64,000 bases of DNA from Bacillota bacterium (GCA_023425025.1 JAFADG010000045.1:14138-78137); one strand, 5' to 3'. Numbered from the stretch's first letter, positions 32,884 to 41,873 are shown. Notes: generated by a model not told the origin, from the letters alone. Numbers and translations are program-made.

Positions 32884-33591
32884 ATGCAGTTTCAAAAGCT
32901 CAGCGCGCCGACGCTCAAGGAATTGTTCATTCGGGAAATGGAATCTATGATCTTATCCGGCCGGCTGCCGGTGGGCACCCAACTGCCCCCGGAGAGGGAA
33001 CTGGCCGCCGCCATGCAGGTGAGCCGGGCAGTGGTCAACGCCGGCATCGTCGAGCTTGCGAAAAAGGGCTTCCTGGTGGTGCGGCCGCGGCTGGGCACCT
33101 ATGTGGCCGATTACCGGCGGGATGGCACCATTGAAACCTTTCTTTCCATTGTAGGCTACAACGGCGGCATGCTAAGGCAGGAGGAGGTGCGCTCCATCCT
33201 GGAACTGCGCATCGCGCTGGATACCCTGGCCGTGCAGCTTTGCGCCGCCCGCATCACCGATGGGGAGCTGAGCGCGCTAAGGGCCGCCGCCAATGCCATC
33301 GGCCAATCGAAAACCGATGAGGAGGCGGTGGGCCACGCCTTTTCCTTTCAGCACCAATTGGCCCTGTATTCCGGCAACACGCTGCTGCCCATTATCTTCA
33401 GCTCCTTCAAATCCCTGACCCGCACGCTGTGGCTAAGGTTTTGCATGCTCTACGGTGTACAGGCGTTGTTTGAAAACACCGACGCACTGTGCGCAAAATT
33501 GGAGGCGCGGGATTTTCAGGGGGCGATATGCTGCCTGACGGAGACGGTGAGAAACAGTATCGAGGGAAACAGAAAGATCTATTATTTATAA
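32884..33591 (+). CDS. GntR family regulator, FCD (FadR-like) subgroup (235 aa)
   Basis: N-terminal winged helix (~10-75: LILSGRLPVGTQLPPERELA and MQVSRAVVNAGIVELAKKGF) and an all-helical FCD ligand domain (~95-230, EEVRSILELRIALDTLAVQL with a distal His, AFSFQHQLALYSGN). FCD regulators usually sense organic acids through a metal-bound pocket. Divergent from DUF5692, with a perfect palindrome between them. The weakly conserved C-terminal helix is typical of FadR-like members. Effector unknown. Confidence 0.92.
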   Translation: MQFQKLSAPTLKELFIREMESMILSGRLPVGTQLPPERELAAAMQVSRAVVNAGIVELAKKGFLVVRPRLGTYVADYRRDGTIETFLSIVGYNGGMLRQEEVRSILELRIALDTLAVQLCAARITDGELSALRAAANAIGQSKTDEEAVGHAFSFQHQLALYSGNTLLPIIFSSFKSLTRTLWLRFCMLYGVQALFENTDALCAKLEARDFQGAICCLTETVRNSIEGNRKIYYL

Positions 33592-33893
33592 GAAAAATGT
33601 TATACATCAATCCATCGCCCTGCGGAAAACAATCTCAATGTGTTATTTGTGTAAAAAAACTGAATAATCACGGTCAAACCTGCCCATCTGTGCCAACCAG
33701 CCACCCATGCCCGATCCGCCCACGCCCAGCGCAACATCCCTTTTCCTTTCTATATCGAACCCTCGGGGGAAGTCATGGCAGGGAGGGTGCCGTTGCGATT
33801 TCTCTACCCAAGGAGTCTGGCCAGACAAAAGCAAAGGCCGGACCGGCCGCCGGATTCGGAAAATACTGAGGCAATTCACGCATGCTAAATAAA
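33592..33893. other. Gene-free stretch
   Basis: About 300 bp with no frame supported by a ribosome-binding site or a protein-like composition. A 78-codon minus-strand frame is present but has the Gly/Arg-rich look of translated non-coding DNA. Confidence 0.5.
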
Positions 33894-33939
33894 ATGGGCT
33901 GCCGCCCTGCGGCTGAGCCGCATAGGGGGCAGCCCATTG
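33894..33939 (-). terminator. Terminator of the 77-aa gene
   Basis: AATGGGCTGCC pairs with GGCAGCCCATT around an inner GCGGCT/AGCCGC hairpin; on the minus strand TTTTATTTA follows. Confidence 0.8.
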
Positions 33940-33967
33940 TTTCGAAACAGAAGCCGTTGGGGGAATT

Positions 33968-34201
33968 TTATGCTTCCCACTCGCTCAGCAGCGTTTCGCA
34001 GGCCGCGATCATCGCCCGCAGAACGCTGTCCTTGGCGTCGGTGCGGTCCATGTAGTTGTTACCCTGGTTCACATACATGCTCTGCAAAAGGCCGGTGAGA
34101 TATTCTCTGGTAAACTCCGGGTCCGCGGCTTTGCGCAGCGTCAGGTTCGTATACTCGCGCTCAAACGCTTCATTATAGATCTGGTCCAGATCATGATCCA
34201 T
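33968..34201 (-). CDS. Small hypothetical protein (77 aa)
   Basis: ATG 34201 has AAGGAGA 6 nt upstream. Sequence MDHDLDQIYNEAFEREYTNL, then a helical, acidic protein without cysteines or membrane segments (LRKAADPEFTREYLTGLLQS). I do not recognise the family. It has its own terminator. Confidence 0.7.
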   Translation of the reverse strand: MDHDLDQIYNEAFEREYTNLTLRKAADPEFTREYLTGLLQSMYVNQGNNYMDRTDAKDSVLRAMIAACETLLSEWEA

Positions 34202-34382
34202 AGCGAATCTCCTTTTCGGTGGCCGGCTCCGCTGCCCTGGCGCCCAGGGCGAAGCGTAGGCTGTTCCATTATATAAACAAGCGGCCCGGTACGCAAGCAA
34301 AAGCGTCGCTTTTTTGTGCAGTAGGGGGGATGCCCCCGTACAGCCAATGGATTATCAGAGGCGGGCGGGCAGGCAATTACAC

Positions 34383-34408
34383 AAAAAACGCCCGGCTTAT
34401 CGCCGGGC
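34383..34408 (-). terminator. Terminator of the YbjQ-like gene
   Basis: Minus strand GCCCGGC-GATAA-GCCGGGC followed by GTTTTTTG. Confidence 0.85.
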
Positions 34409-34425
34409 GGCTGTCATGAAAACAG

Positions 34426-34746
34426 TTACTGGCACACCACCGCCGTGCCGGAGGCGGTCACCATCAGCATGCCGTTGTTGGCGCCCAGCACCTCGTAGTC
34501 GATATCCACGCCGACCACCGCGTTGGCGCCCAAATCATGGGCCCGCTGCTCCATTTCGCGCAGCGCGTTTTGCCGTGCGTTAATCAGTTCCTCTTCGTAG
34601 CTGCCGGAGCGGCCGCCAAAAAAGTTGGACAGCCCTGCCGCAAAGTCCTTGATGAAATTGACGCCGGAGATGACCTCTCCAAAGACGATGCCTTTGTACT
34701 CCACTATGCGCTTGCCGTCAATGGACGGCGTGGTGGTGACGATCAT
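34426..34746 (-). CDS. YbjQ/DUF74 family protein (106 aa)
   Basis: Matches the YbjQ fold: MIVTTTPSIDGKRIVEYKGI, GEVISGVNFIKDF, ARQNALREMEQRAHDLGANAVVGVDIDYE. These proteins form pentamers; a heavy-metal-binding role has been proposed but not shown for this one. ATG 34746 after AAGGAGGAAG; the extra upstream codons have no ribosome-binding site. Stand-alone. Confidence 0.88.
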   Translation of the reverse strand: MIVTTTPSIDGKRIVEYKGIVFGEVISGVNFIKDFAAGLSNFFGGRSGSYEEELINARQNALREMEQRAHDLGANAVVGVDIDYEVLGANNGMLMVTASGTAVVCQ

Positions 34747-34912
34747 ATTTCTTCCTCCTTGCGTTGTGATTTGCCCGTGAAACCTATTCCACAAAGGAAA
34801 TGGAAATTCCTACAAAACCTCGCCGGCATCAGCGGTTTTCGCCGGCCATGGCCGGGAGGATGTATGCATAATTTTCCGACCGCTGCCCGAAGATAGGAGC
34901 GAGGTGAAAAGA

Positions 34913-35098
34913 ATGCGTAATATGTTGAGCAATTCACAGATGCCGATGGGGCTGGGGATGGCATTCGCGGAAAACATGGAGGCGATGAGCCGCTTTACAG
35001 CCATGACAAACGCGGAGCAGCAATCGGTAATCAGCAGGGCGCGCACCATTCATTCCAAAGAAGAGATGCAAGCCCTGGTGCGTTCCCTGATTTCATAA
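34913..35098 (+). CDS. Small hypothetical protein (61 aa)
   Basis: MRNMLSNSQMPMGLGMAFAE with GAGGTGA 5 nt before ATG 34913 (GTG 34904 is an alternative). Methionine-rich N-terminus, then a helical region ending EEMQALVRSLIS. A strong terminator follows. Family not recognised, but ribosome-binding site and terminator make it credible as a gene. Confidence 0.65.
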   Translation: MRNMLSNSQMPMGLGMAFAENMEAMSRFTAMTNAEQQSVISRARTIHSKEEMQALVRSLIS

Positions 35099-35143
35099 AA
35101 TGCTGTGGAACAGACTGACCGGCATGCGGGATTTGCGGGAGAG

Positions 35144-35169
35144 ACGGCGCGGCACACGCCGTTTTTTTT
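35144..35169 (+). terminator. Terminator of the 61-aa gene
   Basis: ACGGCG pairs with CGCCGT, followed by eight T residues. Confidence 0.8.
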
Positions 35170-35278
35170 GCACAGTAAAAGCCGAACCGTACCCGAAGGC
35201 ACGTCCGGCTTCCAAAAATATAATAAAACGCTGTGTGATCCACTTTTACCGCGTGAAATCCTGCATACGGTTTCTGAA

Positions 35279-36220
35279 TCAGCAGGAGCAGATTGCGATG
35301 CCGCCGGGGCCCTGCACACCGGCAACGCTGCCAAGGGGCAGGCCGTAGGTGGTGAACGCGGCCACCTGTCCGACGCCGGAGATAAACAGCTTTGTTTCGC
35401 CGGCATCCAGGGCGAGCTGGTCAACGCCATAGTATGACGTGATGGTAAGGCCGTGGGCGAACGAACGCTCAAACGTCAGGTTCCCTGCGATGGGATCGAA
35501 GGCGTAGATATCGACATTCGCGGCCGTCAGGGCGAACACATGCCTGCCGTCACGCGTAACAGCCAGGCTCTGCGGATCTTCGGAGGATGGCGCGCCGCCC
35601 AGCAAAACGACGTTTGGGGGGATCAGCGTGCTCAGCACGTTGACGCGGTGGTCCGTATTGGCGGCCACAAAGGCAAACTCTCCGTTGGGGCTGAAAACAA
35701 GATTGATCGGGCCCGCTCCGGCGGGAAAGCTCTGCCCCGTGTCCTCCAACGTGCCATCGGGGTGGATTACGAACCTGTGAACGCTGTTATTGAAAAAATC
35801 CGCCGTCAATACAAGCTCGCGGCTTCTGGGAGAAATGGCGACAGCCTGCGCGCTGGCGGGCTGGGCGGAGACAAATACGTTCTGCCGGGACGAATAGGAC
35901 ACGATGTCCTGGTTCGTGGCAGAACCGTCTACGGACAGCGCGTATTTGCCGTCCGGCGTCAGCGCCACATCCTCAAGAAAAGTGGAGGAAACCGCGCTGC
36001 CCACAACCCGGGCAGGCATTGCGCACAGATCAATTTGATACATTGTCCGGTCATCAAAGGAAGTGACGAAGGCGCGGGTACACTCTGTGTTGACCGCCAC
36101 ATCAAGAAGGTCGGCGTCGATGGGTAGCTGCTGCAGCACTTCCAGTGTGTTTGTATCGAATATGCTGACTCTCCGGTTGGCGCTTTCCACGACAATACCG
36201 GGATAGCCTCTTGTATACAT
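35279..36220 (-). CDS. YncE-like beta-propeller repeat protein (313 aa)
   Basis: Repeated blades each carry a pattern like VALTPDGKYALSVDG, VAISPRSRELVLTADF, LVFSPNGEFAFVAANTDHRV and LAVTRDGRHVFALTAANV, giving about six to seven blades, as in surface-antigen/lactonase-type propellers. No signal peptide with the start at ATG 36220 (AAGGAGTGG upstream), so it is probably cytoplasmic. No catalytic residues can be assigned; the function is unknown. Ends in the short Cys pair ICSC. Confidence 0.8.
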   Translation of the reverse strand: MYTRGYPGIVVESANRRVSIFDTNTLEVLQQLPIDADLLDVAVNTECTRAFVTSFDDRTMYQIDLCAMPARVVGSAVSSTFLEDVALTPDGKYALSVDGSATNQDIVSYSSRQNVFVSAQPASAQAVAISPRSRELVLTADFFNNSVHRFVIHPDGTLEDTGQSFPAGAGPINLVFSPNGEFAFVAANTDHRVNVLSTLIPPNVVLLGGAPSSEDPQSLAVTRDGRHVFALTAANVDIYAFDPIAGNLTFERSFAHGLTITSYYGVDQLALDAGETKLFISGVGQVAAFTTYGLPLGSVAGVQGPGGIAICSC

Positions 36221-36312
36221 GGGTGCCACTCCTTTTCTTTTGAAAAGATGTCCTCCCATATATCGTATGGAACCCCTGCGTGATTTGTTCCCGGGCGCGG
36301 CAAAGGGGAGCT

Positions 36313-36341
36313 TTGACAACCGGAAAAGACCATGCTATCTT
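36313..36341 (+). promoter_or_regulatory. Promoter of the alpha/beta hydrolase
   Basis: -35 TTGACA at 36313-36318, 17-nt spacer, -10 TATCTT at 36336-36341; start codon 33 bp on. Confidence 0.65.
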
Positions 36342-36373
36342 AAGGGAAAGACCGCGCGCAAGGAGGAAGCGAT

Positions 36374-37129
36374 ATGGGGGACGGCCACCGCCCCGGACTG
36401 TATCCCGCGCCGGATGCAAAACTGGTAGTGATCTTCGTCCATGGCTTCCTGGGCGGACCGGGCCAGTTTGAGGCGCTGGTCCGGGCGGTCACCGCCGCGG
36501 GCTTTGCCGCGCAGACGCTGCTGCTGCCGGGCCACGGCGGGCATGTTTGGGATTTTGCCCGCCATCCCGGCCGGGAATGGCAGGCGGCCGTGGACGATGC
36601 CTTGCGCTCTGCCCTTGCGCGATACGAAAAGGTGGTGCTGATGGGCCACTCCCTGGGCGGGCTGCTGAGCGTGAACGCATCGCGCAGGGCGGGCCCGGCC
36701 CACGGCCTGGCGCTGTGGGAAGTGCCGCTGAAGCTTCGCGTGCGTCTGCGCGGCCTCAAAAATGATCTGACGGTGGCCCTTGTGCCCCGGCGGCTGCATA
36801 ATCCGGTGGCCAGGGCCTATTGCGCGGCCAACAGCGTGCGCGTTATCACGCCGCTTGGGTACCTGATGACCATCCCCCGGGCGGCGGAGTTGCTCCGCAT
36901 CATGGCGGACACGGAGCGGGAGCTCTCCCACGTCAAGGGCCCGGTATTGCTCATCCAATCCCGGGAGGATGAGATCGTTCATCCCAGCAGCATCGAAAGG
37001 CTGGAAAAGGGATTAAGCGGCGCGCAGGTCACTCGCCTTGCCTTGCAAGCTTCCTGGCATTCCTATTTCCCGGACGATGAGTTTACCCTGCTGCGCGACC
37101 ACTTTATCGCCTGGCTGAAAACTGTGTAA
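36374..37129 (+). CDS. Alpha/beta hydrolase, carboxylesterase/monoacylglycerol-lipase type (251 aa)
   Basis: Oxyanion region FVHGFLGGP near 22-30, nucleophile elbow GHSLGG with the catalytic Ser near 95, acid in QSREDEIVHP near 200 and catalytic His in ASWHSYFPDD near 231. Cytoplasmic, typical length for Est30-type carboxylesterases. Ribosome-binding site AAGGAGG before ATG 36374. Substrate unknown; probably short-chain esters. Confidence 0.9.
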   Translation: MGDGHRPGLYPAPDAKLVVIFVHGFLGGPGQFEALVRAVTAAGFAAQTLLLPGHGGHVWDFARHPGREWQAAVDDALRSALARYEKVVLMGHSLGGLLSVNASRRAGPAHGLALWEVPLKLRVRLRGLKNDLTVALVPRRLHNPVARAYCAANSVRVITPLGYLMTIPRAAELLRIMADTERELSHVKGPVLLIQSREDEIVHPSSIERLEKGLSGAQVTRLALQASWHSYFPDDEFTLLRDHFIAWLKTV

Positions 37130-37160
37130 AAGCGCACGTCCTGAGGCAAGCCCTTTAAAG

Positions 37161-37238
37161 TGGATTTGTCCATTCCGGGCGTTTTTCTCTGACCTTGTTT
37201 TTCTGCTTGGAGTCCAGTTTGGGCGCAAAGGGAAGAAT
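37161..37238. repeat. Dispersed repeat R3, copy 1
   Basis: ATTTGTCCATTCCGGGCGTT followed by TTTCTCTGACCTTG and GTCCAGTTTGGGCGCAAAGG. A diverged second copy lies at 58,056-58,137 (TCTCTCTGACTTTGCCC..GTCCAATTTGG). Both copies are followed some 230 or 35 bp later by a related GCTTTGG hairpin. Confidence 0.6.
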
Positions 37239-37289
37239 GACTGGTGCATGTTTATTATACTGCCTTGAAAACTGGTTGCAGGTATGCAG

Positions 37290-37413
37290 AGCCTTTCCCC
37301 TCAAGGGGAAGGTGGCGCGTAGCGCCGGATGAGGTACTTAGTTGCACTTGTCGAGCCGAGGCTTGGCACCTCATCAGTCACCTTCGGTGACAGCTTCCCC
37401 TCAAGGGGAAGCC
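37290..37413. repeat. Dispersed repeat R2, full copy
   Basis: Bounded by CCCCTCAAGGGGAAGG and CTTCCCCTCAAGGGGAAGCC, with GGATGAGG and CCTCATCAGTCACCTTCGGT inside. A fragment of the same family is embedded in hypB (30,845-30,895). Confidence 0.75.
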
Positions 37414-37472
37414 TCCCGCATGCTTGCCGCAACCCATTTTCAGAATGGGAAAAATTAGAGGAAACAAGAAAT

Positions 37473-37511
37473 AGCCAAAGCAATTCTCCCAAGGGTTGGA
37501 CTGCTTTGGCT
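37473..37511 (-). terminator. Terminator of the ABC exporter operon
   Basis: AGCCAAAGCA (37473-37482) pairs perfectly with TGCTTTGGCT (37502-37511); on the minus strand ATTTCTTGTTTCC follows. Confidence 0.7.
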
Positions 37512-37554
37512 GCTTCACACAAGGAGCCATTCTCTGCGCCACTAATCTCTGAAT

Positions 37555-39288
37555 TTATACACTCCAGCCCAGGCTTTCCTGCTGGATATGCCACAGCCTG
37601 GCATACAGCCCGTTCTTTTGGAGCAGCTCGTCGTGGGTGCCCTGCTCTGCCAGATTTCCTTCATCCAGCACGATGATCCTGTTGGCGCCGGCGATGGTTT
37701 TCAGCCGGTGGGCGATGACGATCACTGTCCGGTCGCGGATCAATTCGGAAATGGCCTCCTGAATCAGCACTTCGTTTTCCGGGTCGATGGAGGCGGTGGC
37801 CTCGTCCAGCAGCACGATGGGCGCATCCTTCAAAATGGCCCTGGCAATGGAAATTCGCTGGCGCTCCCCGCCGGATAACGTGCAGCCGTTTTCCCCGATG
37901 AGGGTGTCATAGCCCTTTTCCATTTTGCCGATGAACGCGTCGCAACGGGCGACCCTGGCGGCGGCGCGCACTTGCTCGTCGGTGGCGCCCTGCCGGCCGA
38001 TGCGTATGTTGTTGATCACCGTGTCGTTAAAGAGCACCACATCCTGAAACACAAAGCTCATATGCTTCATCAGCGTTTCGGGGTCGATGTCCCGTATGTT
38101 TTTGCCGCCGATGGTGATTTCCCCCTTGTCCACATCCCAGAACCTGGCGATCAGGCGGGAGATGGTGCTCTTGCCTGAGCCGGAGGGACCCACCAGGGCC
38201 GTCACCGCGTTTTGCGGCAGCGTGAAGCTGATATTCTTGATGACATCCTCCCGGTTGTAGGCGAAGGTCACGTTGTTAAAGGCGATGCTGCAATCGGGCA
38301 GGATGACGCTTGTGTCACCCTCCATCACCGGCTCCTCCCGAAGCTGTTGCATGCGCCGGGTCGAGGCGAACAGGTACATCACCTCGGCCAGCATGGTCAA
38401 TACCGCCAGCACCGGGGCGTAGATGCGGGTGCTGATCATGGTATACGTCAAAAACTTGATCACGTCCAGGCTTCCCGCGGTTAACAGGTTCACGCCAATC
38501 AATATGACCACGCCGATGCCCACCTGCAAAATAACGGAGGACAGGGTGACAAAGCTGCCGGCAATGGCTTCAAAGGTAATGGCCTCCTTCATCATCTGCT
38601 TGAGCGCCGATTTGAGGGCCGCCGATTTCTCGCCGGACAGGCCAAAGGCCTTCACCACCTTGATGCCGTCCAGGTATTCCTGAATCTGCTTGGAAACATT
38701 CAGCTTGGCCTTGATATGGCGCTCGCCGAACTTTTTTTGAATCTTTCTGGAAAGGTAGATCACGCCCATGGAGATGGGGAGCACGAACAAAAGCGCCAGC
38801 GTCATACGCCAGTCGTAAAACGCCAGCAGGATGGAAACAAGGGCAATGGAGATGGCATTGCCGGCGATTTGGGGCACCGCGTGGCTCATCATCTGTTCTA
38901 CGGTGGCGCAGTCGCCCATGATGTTGGTGGTCAGTTCCGATAAATCCTTGCGGTTGAAAAAGGAAAGCGGAAGCCTGCGCATATGCTCCGCCACCTCGAT
39001 GCGGATGTTGGTGCATTCGGCATAGGCGGTGGTGTAGGTTTTGTCATACTCCACGCTGTAGACAAAGTAATACAACGCCGCGGCCAGCAGGCCGGTAAAA
39101 AACAGCAGCCACAGCCGGCCGGTATTCAGGGGCAGTCCCGCGGCCAAAGGCGCGATGATGACCTGCATCGCCTGCATGATCACCGCAAAGGGAAGAAAAA
39201 GCACGATGTTGGCTAGCACGCAGACGAAGATTGCCCGCTTCAAATCCCGCGCGCCCTTGTCGGATAAATGCAGCAGCTTTTTAAGCAT
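37555..39288 (-). CDS. ABC transporter, fused permease-ATPase half, second of pair (577 aa)
   Basis: Type IV (exporter-fold) half-transporter: six transmembrane helices in residues ~1-310, ATPase domain ~340-575 with Walker A GPSGSGKST, Q-loop FVFQDVVLF, signature LSGGERQR, Walker B IVLLDEATASID and switch HRLKT. ATG 39288 overlaps the end of the upstream ABC gene by 8 bp, so the two halves are made together and probably form a heterodimer. Sequence style resembles YbtP/YbtQ- and IrtA/IrtB-like pairs, whose exporter fold imports iron-siderophore complexes. Confidence 0.92.
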   Translation of the reverse strand: MLKKLLHLSDKGARDLKRAIFVCVLANIVLFLPFAVIMQAMQVIIAPLAAGLPLNTGRLWLLFFTGLLAAALYYFVYSVEYDKTYTTAYAECTNIRIEVAEHMRRLPLSFFNRKDLSELTTNIMGDCATVEQMMSHAVPQIAGNAISIALVSILLAFYDWRMTLALLFVLPISMGVIYLSRKIQKKFGERHIKAKLNVSKQIQEYLDGIKVVKAFGLSGEKSAALKSALKQMMKEAITFEAIAGSFVTLSSVILQVGIGVVILIGVNLLTAGSLDVIKFLTYTMISTRIYAPVLAVLTMLAEVMYLFASTRRMQQLREEPVMEGDTSVILPDCSIAFNNVTFAYNREDVIKNISFTLPQNAVTALVGPSGSGKSTISRLIARFWDVDKGEITIGGKNIRDIDPETLMKHMSFVFQDVVLFNDTVINNIRIGRQGATDEQVRAAARVARCDAFIGKMEKGYDTLIGENGCTLSGGERQRISIARAILKDAPIVLLDEATASIDPENEVLIQEAISELIRDRTVIVIAHRLKTIAGANRIIVLDEGNLAEQGTHDELLQKNGLYARLWHIQQESLGWSV

Positions 39289-41107
39289 TGTTTGCCACCT
39301 GCCTTTTCGCAATCGTCCAGCTCATCGCCGAGGTATACTGCTGCCACATGCGGCTGTACCGTCCGCCGGACAGGACAAGCGCGTCGTGCCGGCCTTCCTC
39401 CGCAAGGCGCCCTTCATCGATCACCAGGATTTTGCCGGCGCCCCGCACGGTGGACAGCCGGTGGGCGATGATGATCACCGTTTTGTTCTTCATCAGCTGC
39501 TCAAAGGCAAGCTGTATCTTGTGCTCATTTTCTGGGTCCGCAAAAGCGGTGGCCTCGTCCAGCACGATGATGGGAGCGTTTTTCAAAATCGCCCTGGCGA
39601 TGACGATGCGCTGCTTTTCCCCGCCGGACAGGTGGATGTTGTTGGTGCCGATAACCGTGTCGTAGCCGCTGGGCAGCTTTTCGATAAACTCATGGCACTG
39701 GGCGGCCTTGGCCGCCGCGATTACCTGATTCCGGCTGGCGTTCCTGTTCCCGATGCGGATGTTGTCCAATATGCTTTGCTGGAACAAAAACACCTCCTGG
39801 AACACAAAGCTGACGATGCTCATCAGGTAGTCATTGGACATTTCCCGTATATCCACGCCCCCGATTTTGATGCTGCCGGCGTTCACGTCGTAAAACCGGG
39901 GGATCAGGTGGGCAATGGTGCTTTTGCCGGAGCCGGAGGGGCCCACCAGCGCCGTGACTTCGTTCTGTTTTGCGGTAAAGCTTATGTCCGACAGCGTCTC
40001 CGCCTCCCCGTAAGAAAAGCTGACATGCTCAAAGGCGATGTCAAAGCCGGATGCCGTTTTGGGGCTTTGGGTTTCGGGCAGGGGCTGTATTGCAAACACC
40101 CTATCCATGCGCTCGATGCCGTCGGCGATCTGCTTGCCCTTTTGGGATACGTACATCAGCTTTAAAAACGGCGCGGTGATGGCTACTGAGAAGATGAGGT
40201 AAAACAGGGCCGACATCGCGAACCTGGGATAATCGGTCACGCCGCCGGACAGCCAAATAACGGCCGGCACCAGGAAAATATAAATGTTGTTGAGGATGAC
40301 AAGAAACATCACGAACCCTTTTTTGAAGGCCTTTGTGTAGGCCAGGGCGAAATCGCCGTAGGTTTTGATGGAATCGTAAAATTTGCGGAAGGAGTAAATG
40401 GTCTGGCTGAAGGCCTTCACCACCGAAATGCCCCGCACATACTCCACCGAGGCGTTGTTCATATCCTCCAGCGAATCCTGGTAGGTTTTGATGAATTGCA
40501 TGGCGTTCTTGCCCGTGTAGGCGCTTTGCAGCACGTACATCACAAAGACAGGCACCAGCGTCGCCAGCCCCAGCCGCCAGTCAAACACGAACAGTATGGC
40601 ATGGATCACCACCGGCGTGGCCATGGAGCCCACGATGTCGGGCAGCTGGTGGGCGATGAACCCTTCCAGCTTTTCAATGTTTTCGTCCACAATCTTGCGT
40701 ATTTTTCCCGTGGCGTTTTCGGTATGAAAGCCCATGGGCAGGCTGGCCAGATGGTTTGTGAACTTGAGTTTCAGGGCGTACAGCGTTTTGAAGGCAGCCA
40801 TATGGGAACACATGAGCGCGAGGAAGTTCAGCAAAATCGCCCCGATGGCCGAGCCACCGGCCAGCCAGCCCAGGCGGACCATGTACCCGCCGTCCAGCCG
40901 GCCCAAGTCGCCCATGTTCAGGGCCAGTTCCCGTATGATGTAATAGATGGCGATAAACGGCACGAAGGATACCGCCACGCTGATGACCGAGAGCACGCAG
41001 GCCGATACGGCCAGCGCCTTTCTGGTAAAAGCCAGCTCCCACATACGCTGCGTGCCGCTTTTGGGCCGGCTTTCCACCTGCGGATTTTCCACCTTTGGAC
41101 GGATCAT
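39281..41107 (-). CDS. ABC transporter, fused permease-ATPase half, first of pair (608 aa)
   Basis: Same architecture as its partner: helices in ~25-320, Walker A GPSGSGKST, signature LSGGEKQR, Walker B IIVLDEATAFADPE, switch HRLST. In most exporters the residues after Walker B read ATSALD or ATASID; ATAFAD here is the form seen in iron-acquisition pairs, although the catalytic Glu is kept. AAGGAGG precedes ATG 41107. Two inverted repeats resembling iron boxes lie just upstream. TetR gene upstream on the same strand. Confidence 0.92.
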   Translation of the reverse strand: MIRPKVENPQVESRPKSGTQRMWELAFTRKALAVSACVLSVISVAVSFVPFIAIYYIIRELALNMGDLGRLDGGYMVRLGWLAGGSAIGAILLNFLALMCSHMAAFKTLYALKLKFTNHLASLPMGFHTENATGKIRKIVDENIEKLEGFIAHQLPDIVGSMATPVVIHAILFVFDWRLGLATLVPVFVMYVLQSAYTGKNAMQFIKTYQDSLEDMNNASVEYVRGISVVKAFSQTIYSFRKFYDSIKTYGDFALAYTKAFKKGFVMFLVILNNIYIFLVPAVIWLSGGVTDYPRFAMSALFYLIFSVAITAPFLKLMYVSQKGKQIADGIERMDRVFAIQPLPETQSPKTASGFDIAFEHVSFSYGEAETLSDISFTAKQNEVTALVGPSGSGKSTIAHLIPRFYDVNAGSIKIGGVDIREMSNDYLMSIVSFVFQEVFLFQQSILDNIRIGNRNASRNQVIAAAKAAQCHEFIEKLPSGYDTVIGTNNIHLSGGEKQRIVIARAILKNAPIIVLDEATAFADPENEHKIQLAFEQLMKNKTVIIIAHRLSTVRGAGKILVIDEGRLAEEGRHDALVLSGGRYSRMWQQYTSAMSWTIAKRQVANNA

Positions 41108-41125
41108 GTGATTCCTCCTTTATTA

Positions 41126-41147
41126 TTGGTTAGCTTACGCTAACCAA
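41126..41147. promoter_or_regulatory. Iron-box-like palindrome 1
   Basis: TTGGTTAGC-TTAC-GCTAACCAA, perfect 9-bp arms. The window 41130-41148 matches the DtxR/IdeR consensus TTAGGTTAGGCTAACCTAA at 16 of 19 positions. It lies 19 bp before the ABC start codon. Confidence 0.6.
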
Positions 41148-41178
41148 ATATCAAAAAGAAAACGCCCCTGTGCTGAAA

Positions 41179-41194
41179 TTAGCCAAGGCTAACC
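41179..41194. promoter_or_regulatory. Iron-box-like palindrome 2
   Basis: TTAGCCAAGGCTAACC matches the first 16 positions of the DtxR/IdeR consensus at 13. Arms TTAGCC/GGCTAA. Located between the TetR gene and the ABC genes. Confidence 0.55.
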
Positions 41195-41220
41195 CGGCGT
41201 GATAAAAAACAGCAGCTTCA

Positions 41221-41850
41221 TCATGCCCCGCCTTCAAACAGTTTGTGAAAGACACAGTTCCAGCCGCCGGTATAAAAGGTGCACAGAAAATCGAGGTTCT
41301 CGATAGCCTGCTCGTAGCTCAGGTTATGGCGGACAGGCTCCAGAATCGCGTTGATGTAGCTGTCGGAGATGATGTGGATAAGCGTCTTGTTCAGCTTCGC
41401 TTTCATCCCCTTTTCCTTTTCCATGCGGTCAAGGTACAAAAGCGTATGCGCTACTTCATAGCCGACAATGGTATGCACATAATCGGCTTTGGACGAGCCT
41501 TCCGCGCAGGATACCAGCAGACGGAACACATCGAAGTTTTCATAGATGAATCCGTAGATTTTGTGAAGATCGTCGATTGTGCCCTGCAGGGTGATTTCCC
41601 CGACAATGCCGGTATTGTTGTAATAGGAAGTGCTCAGATCGGTGAACATTCGTTCCACCTGTTTGCATACCGGGTCTACGATCGCTTCAAACAAGGCGTT
41701 CTTGTCCTTGAAATAACCATAGATCGCCCCTGTCGTCAGCCCCGCGGCGGAGGCGATGTTCCGAAGGGAGGCGTTTTGAAAACCGTTCTGCAGAAATTCC
41801 TGCTTGCCGCAGCCCAGAATTTTCTCTTGGGTGCTCACCGATGAATCCAT
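41221..41850 (-). CDS. TetR/AcrR family regulator (209 aa)
   Basis: N-terminal HTH (~8-55): KILGCGKQEFLQNGFQNASL, then IASAAGLTTGAIYGYFKDKN, the usual TetR signature. The C-terminal ligand domain is unassigned. Preceded by three operator half-sites (41,874-41,914), pointing to autoregulation. Same strand and just upstream of the ABC pair, so it likely controls that exporter. Effector unknown. Confidence 0.92.
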   Translation of the reverse strand: MDSSVSTQEKILGCGKQEFLQNGFQNASLRNIASAAGLTTGAIYGYFKDKNALFEAIVDPVCKQVERMFTDLSTSYYNNTGIVGEITLQGTIDDLHKIYGFIYENFDVFRLLVSCAEGSSKADYVHTIVGYEVAHTLLYLDRMEKEKGMKAKLNKTLIHIISDSYINAILEPVRHNLSYEQAIENLDFLCTFYTGGWNCVFHKLFEGGA

Positions 41851-41873
41851 ATCCGTCCCCCTTCCACGCTTAA

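Noticed and set aside
33643..33879. 78-codon minus-strand frame
   Set aside because: No ribosome-binding site, Gly/Arg-rich low-information sequence, and lies in a non-coding gap.
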